Assembly: GCA_934426285.1 (NCBI GenBank) | Contig: CAKRYE010000007.1 | Location: 1-53,845 of the forward strand | Reading direction: 5' to 3' | Source: an uncultured Blautia sp. | GTDB lineage: Bacteria > Bacillota > Clostridia > Lachnospirales > Lachnospiraceae | Length of the DNA stretch: 53,845 nt | Shown: one piece after another, positions 1-7,805 of the stretch | How the letters are laid out: the number at the start of each line of letters is the position of its first letter | Position numbering within the stretch: the stretch's first letter is position 1 | Position numbers and translations under genes: made by a program | The notes under the pieces: model-generated | What the model was told of the DNA's origin: nothing | The model's input: only the letters and a program-made list of their open reading frames with translations | Database searches by the model: none

Positions 1-218
1 TCACCAACACGTCCGATTGTTGTATCAGCGATTACAACCTTAACCGGTTCACCGTTGGAATATCTTAAATTCTCTTCGAATAATTTGGCAGCTGATTTTG
101 CCATGTTCATTGTCTGATCTTCCAGAGATCCACGAACATCCAATGCTCCTCTACGACCATCGATAGTAGGTCTGATTCCGATTACCGGATAGCTGCCGAT
201 TAATCTGCTCTTTGCCAT
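1..218 (-). CDS. fucI: L-fucose isomerase, N-terminal part (cut by window edge)
   Basis: The reverse strand from the ATG at 218 translates to about 72 residues beginning [17 protein letters not shown], followed by [20 protein letters not shown] and NMAKSAAKL. This matches the N-terminal fold of FucI (IGIRP, IDGRR and SLEEQTMNMAK motifs). FucI interconverts L-fucose and L-fuculose in the cytoplasm. An ACCTCC complement (AGGAGG) at 228-233 lies 9 bases upstream of the start. The gene continues beyond base 1, so the Mn-binding catalytic residues are not visible. It is divergent from an AraC-type regulator and about 24 kb from a FucA-type aldolase, so it probably feeds the fucose branch of the microcompartment pathway. 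A fuculokinase gene is not seen here and may lie to the left. D-arabinose isomerase activity is possible within the family. Confidence 0.9.
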   Translation of the reverse strand, partial: MAKSRLIGSYPVIGIRPTIDGRRGALDVRGSLEDQTMNMAKSAAKLFEENLRYSNGEPVKVVIADTTIGRVG

Positions 219-273
219 AATAAAATTACCTCCTGAATTTATTTGTGTCTTTACCCCTGTTTTGTTTATCAGG

Positions 274-288
274 AAAACACAGTGTTTT
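274..288. promoter_or_regulatory. Candidate operator palindrome between fucI and araC
   Basis: A perfect inverted repeat, AAAACAC-A-GTGTTTT, sits 56 bases upstream of the fucI start in the divergent intergenic region. It has the size and position of a dimeric regulator site. A TATAAT-like sequence for fucI (reverse complement of 325-330) lies just upstream of it but has no good -35 partner. The operator role is inferred from symmetry and position only. Confidence 0.3.
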
Positions 289-333
289 TTTAAATCATGG
301 TTTTTCCTGACTGTTTCTGTTATTATTATACAT

Positions 334-363
334 TTGCATTCTATAATTTACTTGTGTTATAAT
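334..363 (+). promoter_or_regulatory. Promoter of the AraC-type regulator
   Basis: TTGCAT at 334-339 is followed after 18 bases by TATAAT at 358-363. The -10 box is preceded by TGT, giving an extended -10 (TGnTATAAT). Transcription would start near 370 and leave a leader of about 70 bases before the TTG start at 442. Confidence 0.55.
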
Positions 364-441
364 AGCAAAAAATAGTACAATATTCACTTTTTCTGTAATG
401 ATTATAAAATTTCTGTAAATTTCTGAGAGGAGGAGATTTTT

Positions 442-1290
442 TTGCATGATTTAGGACGTAATGAGGACCGGCCAAGAGGAACCTATGCCTTCCCTTTTGA
501 GTTTCATCACATTGACCATACCCATCCCAGATATGTCATGTCTTACCACTGGCATGTAGAATATGAGATCATACGGATCCTGAAAGGGAAACTCACTGTC
601 ACTTTAGACGAAAAAAGTTTTGTTGCAAATGAAAATGATGTTATTTTTATACATAGCGGAATTCTCCATTCCGGAATCCCGGAGGACTGTGTTTACCAGT
701 GCATTGTTTTTGATATGAATACTTTTCTGAAAATCAATTCTGCCTGCGCAGAATATATACAGATGATTCTTCACCAGGAAATGATGATTTTTCCTCATTT
801 TACAGAAGAACAACCGGAGATTCTTTCCTGCATCTCCTCTCTTTTTCGCGCGATCAGTGAAAAAAGAACCGGTTATGAGCTGATTGTATTTGGACAATTT
901 TACCACTTTTTCGGTCTTATTTTTAGTAATCATTACTGTCTGGACAATCCCACACAAAACCGCAAAGATTACAAACGTATCCTGCAGCTAAAACAGGTTC
1001 TAGAATTTATTGAAAAGAATTATGCCAATCCTCTGACTCTGCAGCAGCTTTCTGCCTCTGTGTCCATGTCCCCCAAATACTTCTGCCGGTTCTTTTCGGA
1101 AATGACGCATCAGACACCAATGGATTATCTGAACCGGCAGCGGATCGAGGAAGCCTGCTACCAGCTGGCAGCCACCGATGATTCCATCACTGAGATCGCC
1201 TATAGAAATGGATTTAATGATCTCAGTTATTTTATCCGCACATTTAAGAAATACAAGGGAACCACCCCCGGAAAATACAAACGAAGATAA
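442..1290 (+). CDS. AraC-family transcriptional regulator with cupin sensor domain
   Basis: This 282-residue protein has an N-terminal cupin-like sugar-sensing domain (about residues 10-150; the SYHWHVEYEIIRI segment is typical) and a C-terminal double helix-turn-helix (about 185-280). The second helix-turn-helix has the usual ITEIAYRNGFNDLSYFIRTF and KYKGTTPGKYK signature. The start is the TTG at 442: GAGGAGGAG at 427-435 is correctly spaced and no ATG lies nearby. It is divergent from fucI, which suggests a sugar-responsive activator of fucose genes. It could also act on the paired elements upstream of the microcompartment promoters. The ligand cannot be read from sequence. Confidence 0.88.
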   Translation: MHDLGRNEDRPRGTYAFPFEFHHIDHTHPRYVMSYHWHVEYEIIRILKGKLTVTLDEKSFVANENDVIFIHSGILHSGIPEDCVYQCIVFDMNTFLKINSACAEYIQMILHQEMMIFPHFTEEQPEILSCISSLFRAISEKRTGYELIVFGQFYHFFGLIFSNHYCLDNPTQNRKDYKRILQLKQVLEFIEKNYANPLTLQQLSASVSMSPKYFCRFFSEMTHQTPMDYLNRQRIEEACYQLAATDDSITEIAYRNGFNDLSYFIRTFKKYKGTTPGKYKRR

Positions 1291-1296
1291 AATACT

Positions 1297-1331
1297 AAAA
1301 AAGAACCGGCATATATATGCAGGCTCTTTTT
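1297..1331 (+). terminator. Intrinsic terminator after the AraC gene
   Basis: The arms AAAAAGA(A)CC and GG(C)TCTTTTT enclose a perfect inner palindrome, GCATATATATGC, and end in a T run. It begins 7 bases after the stop codon. Confidence 0.65.
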
Positions 1332-1632
1332 ATGTATTTCCTCTGATTTTATTCAACAGAAGCTATGGCAAATGTCTGAGTGACATTTTCTTTTGTAACA
1401 GAAGAAATCCCTGATTCAAATTGGATTTTAAGAAAACAGACTTTTATTATGAATCTTTTCTTTTGCTGCTGTATTTATTCTAGCAGACCCAAATATATAT
1501 TTCAATTAGAATCGTCTACTATTATCTTGGATAATCTGACAACAAAATACTACCCATATTTCCCTTTATGTTGCTTTTTGGTTATTTTTTATATTTTTTT
1601 CAAAAATAATACCACATTTCAGTACATTTTGA
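1332..1632. other. AT-rich spacer without a recognised gene
   Basis: About 300 bases between the AraC-gene terminator and the dhaK promoter. Open frames here are short, low-complexity and lack ribosome binding sites. No RNA fold, repeat or coding signal stands out. Confidence 0.5.
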
Positions 1633-1661
1633 TTGACAAAACAACAGATAGGAATTAAAAT
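1633..1661 (+). promoter_or_regulatory. Strong promoter of dhaK-dhaL
   Basis: A perfect TTGACA at 1633-1638 is followed after exactly 17 bases by TAAAAT at 1656-1661. The spacer holds AAAACAACA (1638-1646), the core of the element repeated upstream of the two microcompartment promoters. Between -35 and -10 it could be a repressor site. Confidence 0.7.
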
Positions 1662-1752
1662 TATAGTTACAAAATCCAATATTTTTGGTCTTCGAATCAA
1701 TTTTATTATCAGTTTTTATTCAATCACATTTCAAAGAACAAGGAGGTATCTT

Positions 1753-2745
1753 ATGAAAAAAATCATCAATGCACCGGAGAATTATGTAGATGACATGCTC
1801 AAGGGTATCTATGCAGCCCACTCAGATGAAGTCAAATATGCTGCTGATGATCTGCGCTGCTACTGCAGAGCAGAAAAAAAAGACGGCAAGGTAGCAATCA
1901 TCACAGGTGGAGGTTCTGGTCATCTCCCTCTGTTTCTGGGTTATGTAGGCGATGGATTGATCGATGGCTGTGGCGTAGGCGGCGTTTTTCAGTCTCCTTC
2001 CCCAGAGCAGATCTATAACATTGCCAAAGAAGTAGAAGCCGGTGCAGGTGTATTGTATCTGTACGGAAACTATACCGGAGATATTATGACCTTTGATATG
2101 GCCACAGATCTCTGCGATATGGACGATATTGAATGTAAAAGCATCGTTGGTGCAGATGATGTGAATTCTCACAAAGATCCTGCCACACGACGCGGTGTAG
2201 CAGGAATCTATTTCATGTTTAAAGCCGCAGGTGCACGCGCTGACGAAGGCGGCACACTGGATGAAGTTCTTGCAGCTGCACAGCTGGCCAAGGATAATAC
2301 CAGAACTGTAGGTTTTGCCTTAACACCATGTATCATTCCAGAAGTAGGTCACGCCAACTTTGAATTAAAAGAAAACGAAATGGCTATGGGTATGGGAATC
2401 CACGGCGAACCCGGTGTATGGAACGGACCTTTAAAAACCTCCCGCGAAATCGCTGAAGAATCTCTCAACACTCTTCTGGGAGACATGCCATTAGCAGAAG
2501 GCGAAGAAGTTTCCATATTAATAAACGGACTGGGCGCTACCTCCATTGAAGAATTATACATTTTATCCAATGATGTTACAGAGATTCTTCGTTCCAAAGG
2601 AATTAAAATCTACAGAACAATCGTAGGCGAATACGCTACTTCCATGGAAATGGCAGGCGCTTCTATCTCCATCTGTAAAATGAATGATGAAATGAAGAAA
2701 TATATGGATCATCCTGTAAAAACTCCATTTATCTGCCAGAAATAA
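1753..2745 (+). CDS. dhaK: Dihydroxyacetone kinase-like subunit DhaK
   Basis: This 330-residue protein matches the DhaK family throughout. It has the ITGGGSGH loop carrying the substrate-binding histidine, NYTGD, and MGIHGEPG, which carries the histidine that forms a hemiaminal with the ketose in Escherichia coli DhaK. It would bind a short ketose for phosphorylation by the partner DhaL encoded next. The start is the ATG at 1753, preceded by AGGAGGT (1741-1747). An upstream in-frame extension begins inside the promoter and is rejected. The GSGH loop continues LPLF rather than EPMH, a divergent version. A tetrulose or deoxyketose substrate is therefore as plausible as dihydroxyacetone. No DhaM phosphocarrier gene is nearby, so ATP may be the donor. 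Confidence 0.88.
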   Translation: MKKIINAPENYVDDMLKGIYAAHSDEVKYAADDLRCYCRAEKKDGKVAIITGGGSGHLPLFLGYVGDGLIDGCGVGGVFQSPSPEQIYNIAKEVEAGAGVLYLYGNYTGDIMTFDMATDLCDMDDIECKSIVGADDVNSHKDPATRRGVAGIYFMFKAAGARADEGGTLDEVLAAAQLAKDNTRTVGFALTPCIIPEVGHANFELKENEMAMGMGIHGEPGVWNGPLKTSREIAEESLNTLLGDMPLAEGEEVSILINGLGATSIEELYILSNDVTEILRSKGIKIYRTIVGEYATSMEMAGASISICKMNDEMKKYMDHPVKTPFICQK

Positions 2746-2766
2746 TAAATATAAGGGGGAACAAAA

Positions 2767-3411
2767 ATGGACAAAATCCTTTTCGAACAGATTCCCGACT
2801 TATTTGCCAGTGTAGGAAATCTGTTTATAGAGAAAAAAGAAGAATTATGCGAAATGGATGCTCGTCTTGGTGATGGGGATCTGGGACTTACCATGAGTAA
2901 AGGCTACGGTTCACTTCCGGATATCATGCGCGCAGAAGCAGAAGGTGCTGCCGGAGATATTGGTAAGCTTCTGATGAAATCTGGTATGAAGATGTCATCT
3001 TTGGTTCCTTCCACAATGGGCTTTCTTATGTCAACCGGCATTATGGAGGGCGGAAAAGCCTTAAAGGGAAAAACCGAAATAGATGCTTCTGGCCTTGCCG
3101 CTTATCTTACAGGATTTGCAGCCGGTGTACAGAAACGAGGCAAATGCGAGCCAGGTCAGCGCACCATCTATGATTCCATCCTCCCCGCAGCACAGGCTGC
3201 TGAAAAAGCAGCAAAAGAAGGATGCTCTTTACAGGATGTTATCACCCAGGCATTAGCAGCCGCCAAAGCAGGAGTCGATGCCACCAAAAACATGGTGCCG
3301 GTCTTCGGAAAAGCCGCCGTTCATGCCGCACAATGTGTAGGAGTTGAAGATCAGGGAGCTGTGGCTGGTTATTACAAAATCTTAGGATTAAGTAAATACA
3401 TATGTGAATGA
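2767..3411 (+). CDS. dhaL: Dihydroxyacetone kinase-like subunit DhaL
   Basis: This 214-residue protein has the usual DhaL length of about 210. The MDARLGDGDLGLTM segment carries the spaced aspartates that hold two Mg ions and the nucleotide in DhaL. LVPSTMGFLMSTGI and PGQRTIYDSILPA correspond to the phosphate-binding loop and the conserved helical lid. The start ATG at 2767 follows AAGGGGGAA and lies 21 bases after dhaK, so the two are co-transcribed. Family DhaL proteins usually have GDGDHG where this has GDGDLG, so the pair looks like a diverged branch with possibly altered substrate. A strong terminator follows immediately. Confidence 0.87.
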   Translation: MDKILFEQIPDLFASVGNLFIEKKEELCEMDARLGDGDLGLTMSKGYGSLPDIMRAEAEGAAGDIGKLLMKSGMKMSSLVPSTMGFLMSTGIMEGGKALKGKTEIDASGLAAYLTGFAAGVQKRGKCEPGQRTIYDSILPAAQAAEKAAKEGCSLQDVITQALAAAKAGVDATKNMVPVFGKAAVHAAQCVGVEDQGAVAGYYKILGLSKYICE

Positions 3412-3417
3412 TTTTCA

Positions 3418-3464
3418 AAGACAGCCTCAGTCCCGTAACAAGGATTGAGGCTGTCTTATTTTTT
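3418..3464 (+). terminator. Intrinsic terminator after dhaL
   Basis: The perfect 12-bp stem AAGACAGCCTCA / TGAGGCTGTCTT (3418-3429, 3446-3457) is followed by ATTTTTT. It lies between dhaL and the DeoR gene, so the regulator would be expressed only by read-through or from a weak local promoter. Confidence 0.85.
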
Positions 3465-3485
3465 CAAAAGAAAGGAGGAATTTTT

Positions 3486-4238
3486 TTGCTTGCAATTTCA
3501 CGCCAAAACCTTATCAAAGAGCTTTTACAGGAAAACAAAAGTGTAACTATCGCAGATCTGGCAGTGCGTATGAACGTAACCCGCGAAACCATCCGGCGTG
3601 ATCTGCGTGCCATGGAAAAGGAACATGAGCTGATCCGCACCCATGGCGGAGCCTATATTCTGGACGGTGTCCAGAATGATCTGGACATTTCCACCAGACA
3701 GGTTTTAAAAATTGAGGAAAAGAAGGCCATTGCACTGAAATGTGATGCACTGATCCAGACAGGAGAAATCATTTATCTGGACAACTCTACCACAGCCTGG
3801 TTTATTGCCAACAAAATATCAAACAGGAAACTTACGGTTGTTACCAATTCACTGGAAATAGCCAATATCCTTTCCACCTCCCAGACCATCCATCTGTTTC
3901 TCATCGGCGGAGAATATTCCCAGAGAACCAAAAGCTTCGAGGGCAGCAGTGCCCAACGCAGTCTAAGGCAATATTTTTTCGATAAAGCTTTCATTTCCTG
4001 CCGAAGCGTAAACATGGACTCCGGGATCACCGATACCAGTGACAATTCTGCAGTCCTTCACCAGCTGGCTCTCTCCCACGCCAAACAAAAATATCTTGTG
4101 GTCGATCACTCCAAGCTGGATAATATTTCCTTCTCAAGCGTTGCCCCTCTTACAGATCTGAACGGTATTATTATGGATACCGAATTTTCTCCTGAGTGGA
4201 AACAGTATCTGGACACACACAATATCCGTTATTACTGA
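3486..4238 (+). CDS. DeoR/GlpR-family transcriptional regulator
   Basis: This 250-residue protein has the two-part DeoR architecture. An N-terminal winged helix-turn-helix (about residues 1-60) carries VTIADLAVRMNVTRETIRRD and RTHGGA. A C-terminal DeoRC sugar-phosphate sensor has IYLDNSTTAWFIA, VVTNSLEIA and FLIGGEY. The start is the TTG at 3486, 7 bases after AGGAGG (3473-3478). An earlier in-frame ATG lies in the dhaL stop region and would run through the terminator stem. DeoR proteins are usually repressors released by a phosphorylated sugar intermediate. The likely targets here are dhaKL or the convergent mtnA-mtnK-rbs operon; which one is not shown by the sequence. Confidence 0.87.
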   Translation: MLAISRQNLIKELLQENKSVTIADLAVRMNVTRETIRRDLRAMEKEHELIRTHGGAYILDGVQNDLDISTRQVLKIEEKKAIALKCDALIQTGEIIYLDNSTTAWFIANKISNRKLTVVTNSLEIANILSTSQTIHLFLIGGEYSQRTKSFEGSSAQRSLRQYFFDKAFISCRSVNMDSGITDTSDNSAVLHQLALSHAKQKYLVVDHSKLDNISFSSVAPLTDLNGIIMDTEFSPEWKQYLDTHNIRYY

Positions 4239-4244
4239 CCTGAT

Positions 4245-4299
4245 ACAAGTAAGTCCCCTGCTTGTTGCTCTTCGCAATTGAAGCAGGGGACTTACTTGT
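4245..4299. terminator. Bidirectional terminator between deoR and mtnA, repeat-related
   Basis: The perfect 19-bp arms 4245-4263 and 4281-4299 (ACAAGTAAGTCCCCTGCTT and its complement) enclose a 17-base loop between two converging genes. Part of the sequence recurs at 41041-41097, so it also belongs to a small palindromic repeat family. Confidence 0.7.
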
Positions 4300-4310
4300 T
4301 TCAATTAGAA

Positions 4311-4340
4311 AAGGGAGCGGAATACTTTCCGCCCCCCTTC
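4311..4340 (-). terminator. Terminator of the rbs-mtnK-mtnA operon
   Basis: On the minus strand GGGGGGCGGAA pairs with TTCCGCTCCC and is followed by TTTTC. It starts 9 bases after the mtnA stop codon. Confidence 0.65.
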
Positions 4341-4349
4341 ATAATACGC

Positions 4350-5462
4350 TTATTTTTTATCTACATACTTCTCAACCGGTTTGATACCCATCTTCTCGAA
4401 GGATTCTTTAAAGGGTTCATATGCAATCCCTTTTTCTGTGATAATACCAGTAACCAAACTATGGTCTGTTACATCAAAGGCAGGATTTACAACACCTACC
4501 CCCTCAGGAGCCATACGTTCCTTATACCACATTTCTGTAACTTCCTCTGCTTTTCGCTGTTCGATATGAATTTCATCTCCGGACTCCAGAGTCATATCAA
4601 TGGTAGAGGATGGTGCACATACATAAAACGGAACTCCATAATGTTTTGCAATAATGGCAACACCACTGGTACCAATCTTATTTGCAAAATCTCCATTAGC
4701 AGCCACACGGTCACAGCCAACAAAAATAATTCCTATTTTTCCGTCTTTCATCGTATAGGATGCCATATTATCGCACTGCACATAGGTGTCAATGCCTGCA
4801 GCCTGCATTTCATAAGCGCTTAACCGGGCTCCCTGTAAAAGCGGACGGGTTTCATCACAGTAAACATGAAGGTCTTTCTTCGGATCCCATCCATGCTCCA
4901 GAGCAATATACATCGGAGCCAGGGCTGTTCCATATTTTGCTGTAGCCAGTGTACCTGCATTACAGTGAGTCATAATGCCCACACCTTTTCCCAGCTTTTC
5001 AAGAAGCTCAAATCCATAAGTACCGATATTTCGGCTGATCTGGATATCCTCTTCTCTGATCGCATCTGCTTCCTTCATCAGGCGTACCTTCAGATCCGGA
5101 ATATTCATATGGTCTTTTTCTGTAAGCATTACATTATGCATACGATTGAGAGCCCAGGAAAGATTTACAGCTGTAGGTCTGGATGAGTTGATATATTCCA
5201 TCATCTCAGTACATTCTTTTACAAATTTGTCTTTATCCTCTGTTTCGATCTGATCAGCCAGAACATAATATGCATATGCTCCTGTAACACCAATAGCCGG
5301 TGCTCCTCTTACTCTCAGTGAATAAATAGCTTCCCAGATATCCCCTGCCTTGGAAATGCTGAGGTATTTACACTCGTTCGGAAGCAGCGTCTGATCCAGG
5401 ATCACAATTTCTTTTTTGTTTTCCGCAAGTTTCACGGTATCCAGATTAAGTGCATTTTCCAT
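4350..5462 (-). CDS. mtnA: S-methyl-5-thioribose/5-deoxyribose-1-phosphate isomerase
   Basis: This 370-residue protein has all MtnA hallmarks: RGAPAIGVTGAYA (from residue 52), THCNAGTLATAKYGT with catalytic Cys167, and GCDRVAANGDFANKIGT with catalytic Asp251. It converts the aldose-1-phosphate made by MtnK to the ribulose-1-phosphate form. The start is the ATG at 5462, behind AAAGGAG; a TTG further upstream would swallow that site. The gene lies 29 bases after mtnK and behind a ribose-type importer. No other methionine-salvage gene (mtnB, C, D, E) is nearby. That favours the 5-deoxyribose or DHAP-shunt role (then called drdI), whose product is cut by a class II aldolase to DHAP and an aldehyde. 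The physiological substrate is inferred. Confidence 0.9.
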   Translation of the reverse strand: MENALNLDTVKLAENKKEIVILDQTLLPNECKYLSISKAGDIWEAIYSLRVRGAPAIGVTGAYAYYVLADQIETEDKDKFVKECTEMMEYINSSRPTAVNLSWALNRMHNVMLTEKDHMNIPDLKVRLMKEADAIREEDIQISRNIGTYGFELLEKLGKGVGIMTHCNAGTLATAKYGTALAPMYIALEHGWDPKKDLHVYCDETRPLLQGARLSAYEMQAAGIDTYVQCDNMASYTMKDGKIGIIFVGCDRVAANGDFANKIGTSGVAIIAKHYGVPFYVCAPSSTIDMTLESGDEIHIEQRKAEEVTEMWYKERMAPEGVGVVNPAFDVTDHSLVTGIITEKGIAYEPFKESFEKMGIKPVEKYVDKK

Positions 5463-5491
5463 AACATCCGTCTCCTTTATCAAATATTCTT

Positions 5492-6706
5492 TTATGCATC
5501 AACCTTTGCAATCGCATCCTTCAGAGTACCAAGGAAGCATTTGCCGCACTTTTTATCGCCTCTGTTTTTAATAAAGTCAACTGCTGCGGTAATACAGATT
5601 TTCTCTGCACGCGCCCGTTTTGCTTCATCCTCAATACTGGTGATATCCTTTACATTTGCCATACCAACGATACGGCGGATCAGCTCCAGTCCTGTTACAG
5701 CAGAAGTATCTTCAATGATGGTAGCCATATAATATTTCCTGTACAGTTCATTCTTGCACATGGTGTCTGTTACATGTTCTTCATAGTATTTTTCCATTTT
5801 TTCTTTTGTCATATTAACAACATCTACCAGAACGATCTCTACCCAGCTGCAGAATTCGTCCGCACCGGCAGCATCCCCGTTGGCCCATGCAAAGATCATA
5901 TTTGCGATCACATTACCAATATCATATCCCATAGGTCCGTAGAAGCAGAACTCAGGGTCAAATACCTTTGTGCTTTCTTCATTGATAAATACAGAACCTG
6001 TATGTAAATCTCCATGGATCAGTGACTGTGCCCTTGTCATAAAATCCATTTTCAGTTTTGCCACTTCACAGTGAAGCTCCTGGTCATCATAAAGAGTTTC
6101 TTTTACAAACTCAGCGATAGGAGGAAATACGTGATTACGTTTCAGTTCATCATTATATGGCTCTGTATACACCAACGCTTCTGTAATATCGCATAATTCC
6201 GGATTAATAAATTTACGCTGTAGTTCTTTTTTCTCCTGATGGTCCATCACAACATCTGTAGTTCCCATCAGAACCTGTGCCATAAAAGTAGAGATCTGGT
6301 CTGCAAATTTAGGGAAAATCTTATGTTCCAGCATTGCTGTACGCATAATTTCATGATCGCTGAGATCTTCCATACCGCAGGCACTCATAACAGTATCATA
6401 GAAATAAATCTCCGGTACATATCCAGGTGCAAGTTTTCCTTCAAGAACAAGAATCTCTGATTCAATTCTGTTTCTGTCCGTATCCAGCTTCATATCCGAG
6501 GAAATACGGGCTTCCACCCCTGCCTGTTTGATAATCACGCTGTGTCCTTTTCCATCTGTTACTTTAAATACATAGTTAAGATTTCCATCTCCGATTTCCT
6601 TGCATTCCATACTGTCCACATCCCAGCTTATCTGAGGAACCTTAACTTTTGCATATTCAATTGCATCGTCCGTTTTCATAAGAAAATAAGAATCAAATTT
6701 TGACAT
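5492..6706 (-). CDS. mtnK: Methylthioribose / 5-deoxyribose kinase
   Basis: This 404-residue protein is of normal MtnK length and belongs to the aminoglycoside-phosphotransferase fold. It has GDGNLNYVF (39-47), an ATP-binding lysine in VIIKQAG (about 60), HGDLHTGSVF (231-240) with the catalytic aspartate, and DPEFCFYGPMGYD (250-262) with the metal-binding aspartate. HGDLHTGS and the Y/F-GPMG-Y/F-D run are characteristic of MtnK rather than of other APH kinases. It phosphorylates C1 of 5-methylthioribose or 5-deoxyribose. The start is the ATG at 6706, 8 bases after GGAGG. It sits between the ABC permease and mtnA in one operon, so imported sugar would be phosphorylated and isomerised directly. 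drdK would be the name if 5-deoxyribose is the substrate. Confidence 0.9.
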   Translation of the reverse strand: MSKFDSYFLMKTDDAIEYAKVKVPQISWDVDSMECKEIGDGNLNYVFKVTDGKGHSVIIKQAGVEARISSDMKLDTDRNRIESEILVLEGKLAPGYVPEIYFYDTVMSACGMEDLSDHEIMRTAMLEHKIFPKFADQISTFMAQVLMGTTDVVMDHQEKKELQRKFINPELCDITEALVYTEPYNDELKRNHVFPPIAEFVKETLYDDQELHCEVAKLKMDFMTRAQSLIHGDLHTGSVFINEESTKVFDPEFCFYGPMGYDIGNVIANMIFAWANGDAAGADEFCSWVEIVLVDVVNMTKEKMEKYYEEHVTDTMCKNELYRKYYMATIIEDTSAVTGLELIRRIVGMANVKDITSIEDEAKRARAEKICITAAVDFIKNRGDKKCGKCFLGTLKDAIAKVDA

Positions 6707-6749
6707 GATCTTTTCCTCCATCATTTATCCCATTATCTGTTATAAACTA

Positions 6750-7760
6750 TCAATCTTCTTTTACAGTGATATATGCTGCAACCAGTGCCAGGCAGAGAAC
6801 TGCACCCTTAACTGCCGGAAGTACGTAGTATACAACGCCGCACATTGTAAGTCCGTTTTCCAGTGTAGAAATAAGAAGAGCACCTACAACTGTTCCCAAC
6901 GCATTTGGTCTTTCAGCTCCACCTACGGAACGTCCGATAAATACTGCTGCCAGTGAGCTCATCAGATAGCTGTCACAGCTGTTGATCTGAGCTGCTGAGT
7001 TACGGGAAGTAACAACGATACCTGCAACTGCAATAAATACTGCTGCAAACATACCTGCCATAAATCTGTATTTCTTAACATTGATACCGGAAAGCTTTGC
7101 CGCTGTTTTGTTTCCGCCCATAGCATATAAGTAGCGGCCATGTTTTGTTCTCTCCAGAAGTACCCAGCATACAACTACACAAAGAAGCATAATAATAATG
7201 ATATATGGAGATTTTCCGATATTCATAGAAGCGGTAGTCCATCCTTTTCGGAGTGGAGAATTATCTCCGCCATGTAATGCTCCAAACCATTTCGGTGCAC
7301 TCAGGCCGGCAGATACAGCACTTCCGCCTGTAAACGCAAGACCAAGTCCTGCATGTACGAACTGCAGTGCACAGGTTGCCAGCATGTCCGGAATCTTACA
7401 TACCAGTATTAAGAACATTGTCAACAGATACATTACCATTGTAAACACAATAGTAAGAACAATAGCCAGCCACAAGGGAGCACCAAACCACAGAAACAGT
7501 GCTGCAAAAACATAGGCACTGAAGGTACCCAGCGTACCGGCTGACATATCAAATCCATCCGGTGCCATAGATACAGTTGCCGCAAGAGCAAAAATTGTAA
7601 CTACTGACATGGCACGGAGAATATTCATCAGGTTATTCACTGAAAAAAATGCCGTGCCCTTAATTGTTGTAAAGATAATAACTGAAACCACAAGCACAAT
7701 TACCGCTGCCCAGCTCAGCAATCCTTTTCCAATCGTTTTCATCTTTGAATTCTGAACCAT
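6750..7760 (-). CDS. rbsC: Ribose-type ABC transporter permease
   Basis: This 336-residue integral membrane protein has about ten hydrophobic segments and the RbsC/AraH family signature around FDMSAGTLGTFSAYVFA. It also has GRYLYAMGGNKTAAKLSGI, the loop that contacts the ATPase. The start is the ATG at 7760, 8 bases after GGGAGG; the earlier in-frame ATG contains that ribosome binding site. It forms the channel with RbsA and receives sugar from RbsB. Its place in an operon with mtnK and mtnA, and with no ribokinase, argues that the cargo is a 5-modified ribose rather than ribose. Confidence 0.88.
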   Translation of the reverse strand: MVQNSKMKTIGKGLLSWAAVIVLVVSVIIFTTIKGTAFFSVNNLMNILRAMSVVTIFALAATVSMAPDGFDMSAGTLGTFSAYVFAALFLWFGAPLWLAIVLTIVFTMVMYLLTMFLILVCKIPDMLATCALQFVHAGLGLAFTGGSAVSAGLSAPKWFGALHGGDNSPLRKGWTTASMNIGKSPYIIIIMLLCVVVCWVLLERTKHGRYLYAMGGNKTAAKLSGINVKKYRFMAGMFAAVFIAVAGIVVTSRNSAAQINSCDSYLMSSLAAVFIGRSVGGAERPNALGTVVGALLISTLENGLTMCGVVYYVLPAVKGAVLCLALVAAYITVKED

Positions 7761-7805
7761 ATTATTTTCCTCCCAATACATTGATGCCTGGCATCATTTC
7801 TGATA

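Noticed and set aside
1633..1752. In-frame N-terminal extension of DhaK
   Set aside because: It begins at the promoter -35 box and has no ribosome site, while the ATG at 1753 has a perfect AGGAGGT.
4350..6706. Reading mtnK-mtnA as a standard methionine-salvage operon
   Set aside because: No mtnB, mtnC, mtnD, mtnE or MTA nucleosidase gene is present in the neighbourhood; the importer and BMC aldolase fit a DHAP-shunt role better. Methylthioribose as substrate is still not excluded.
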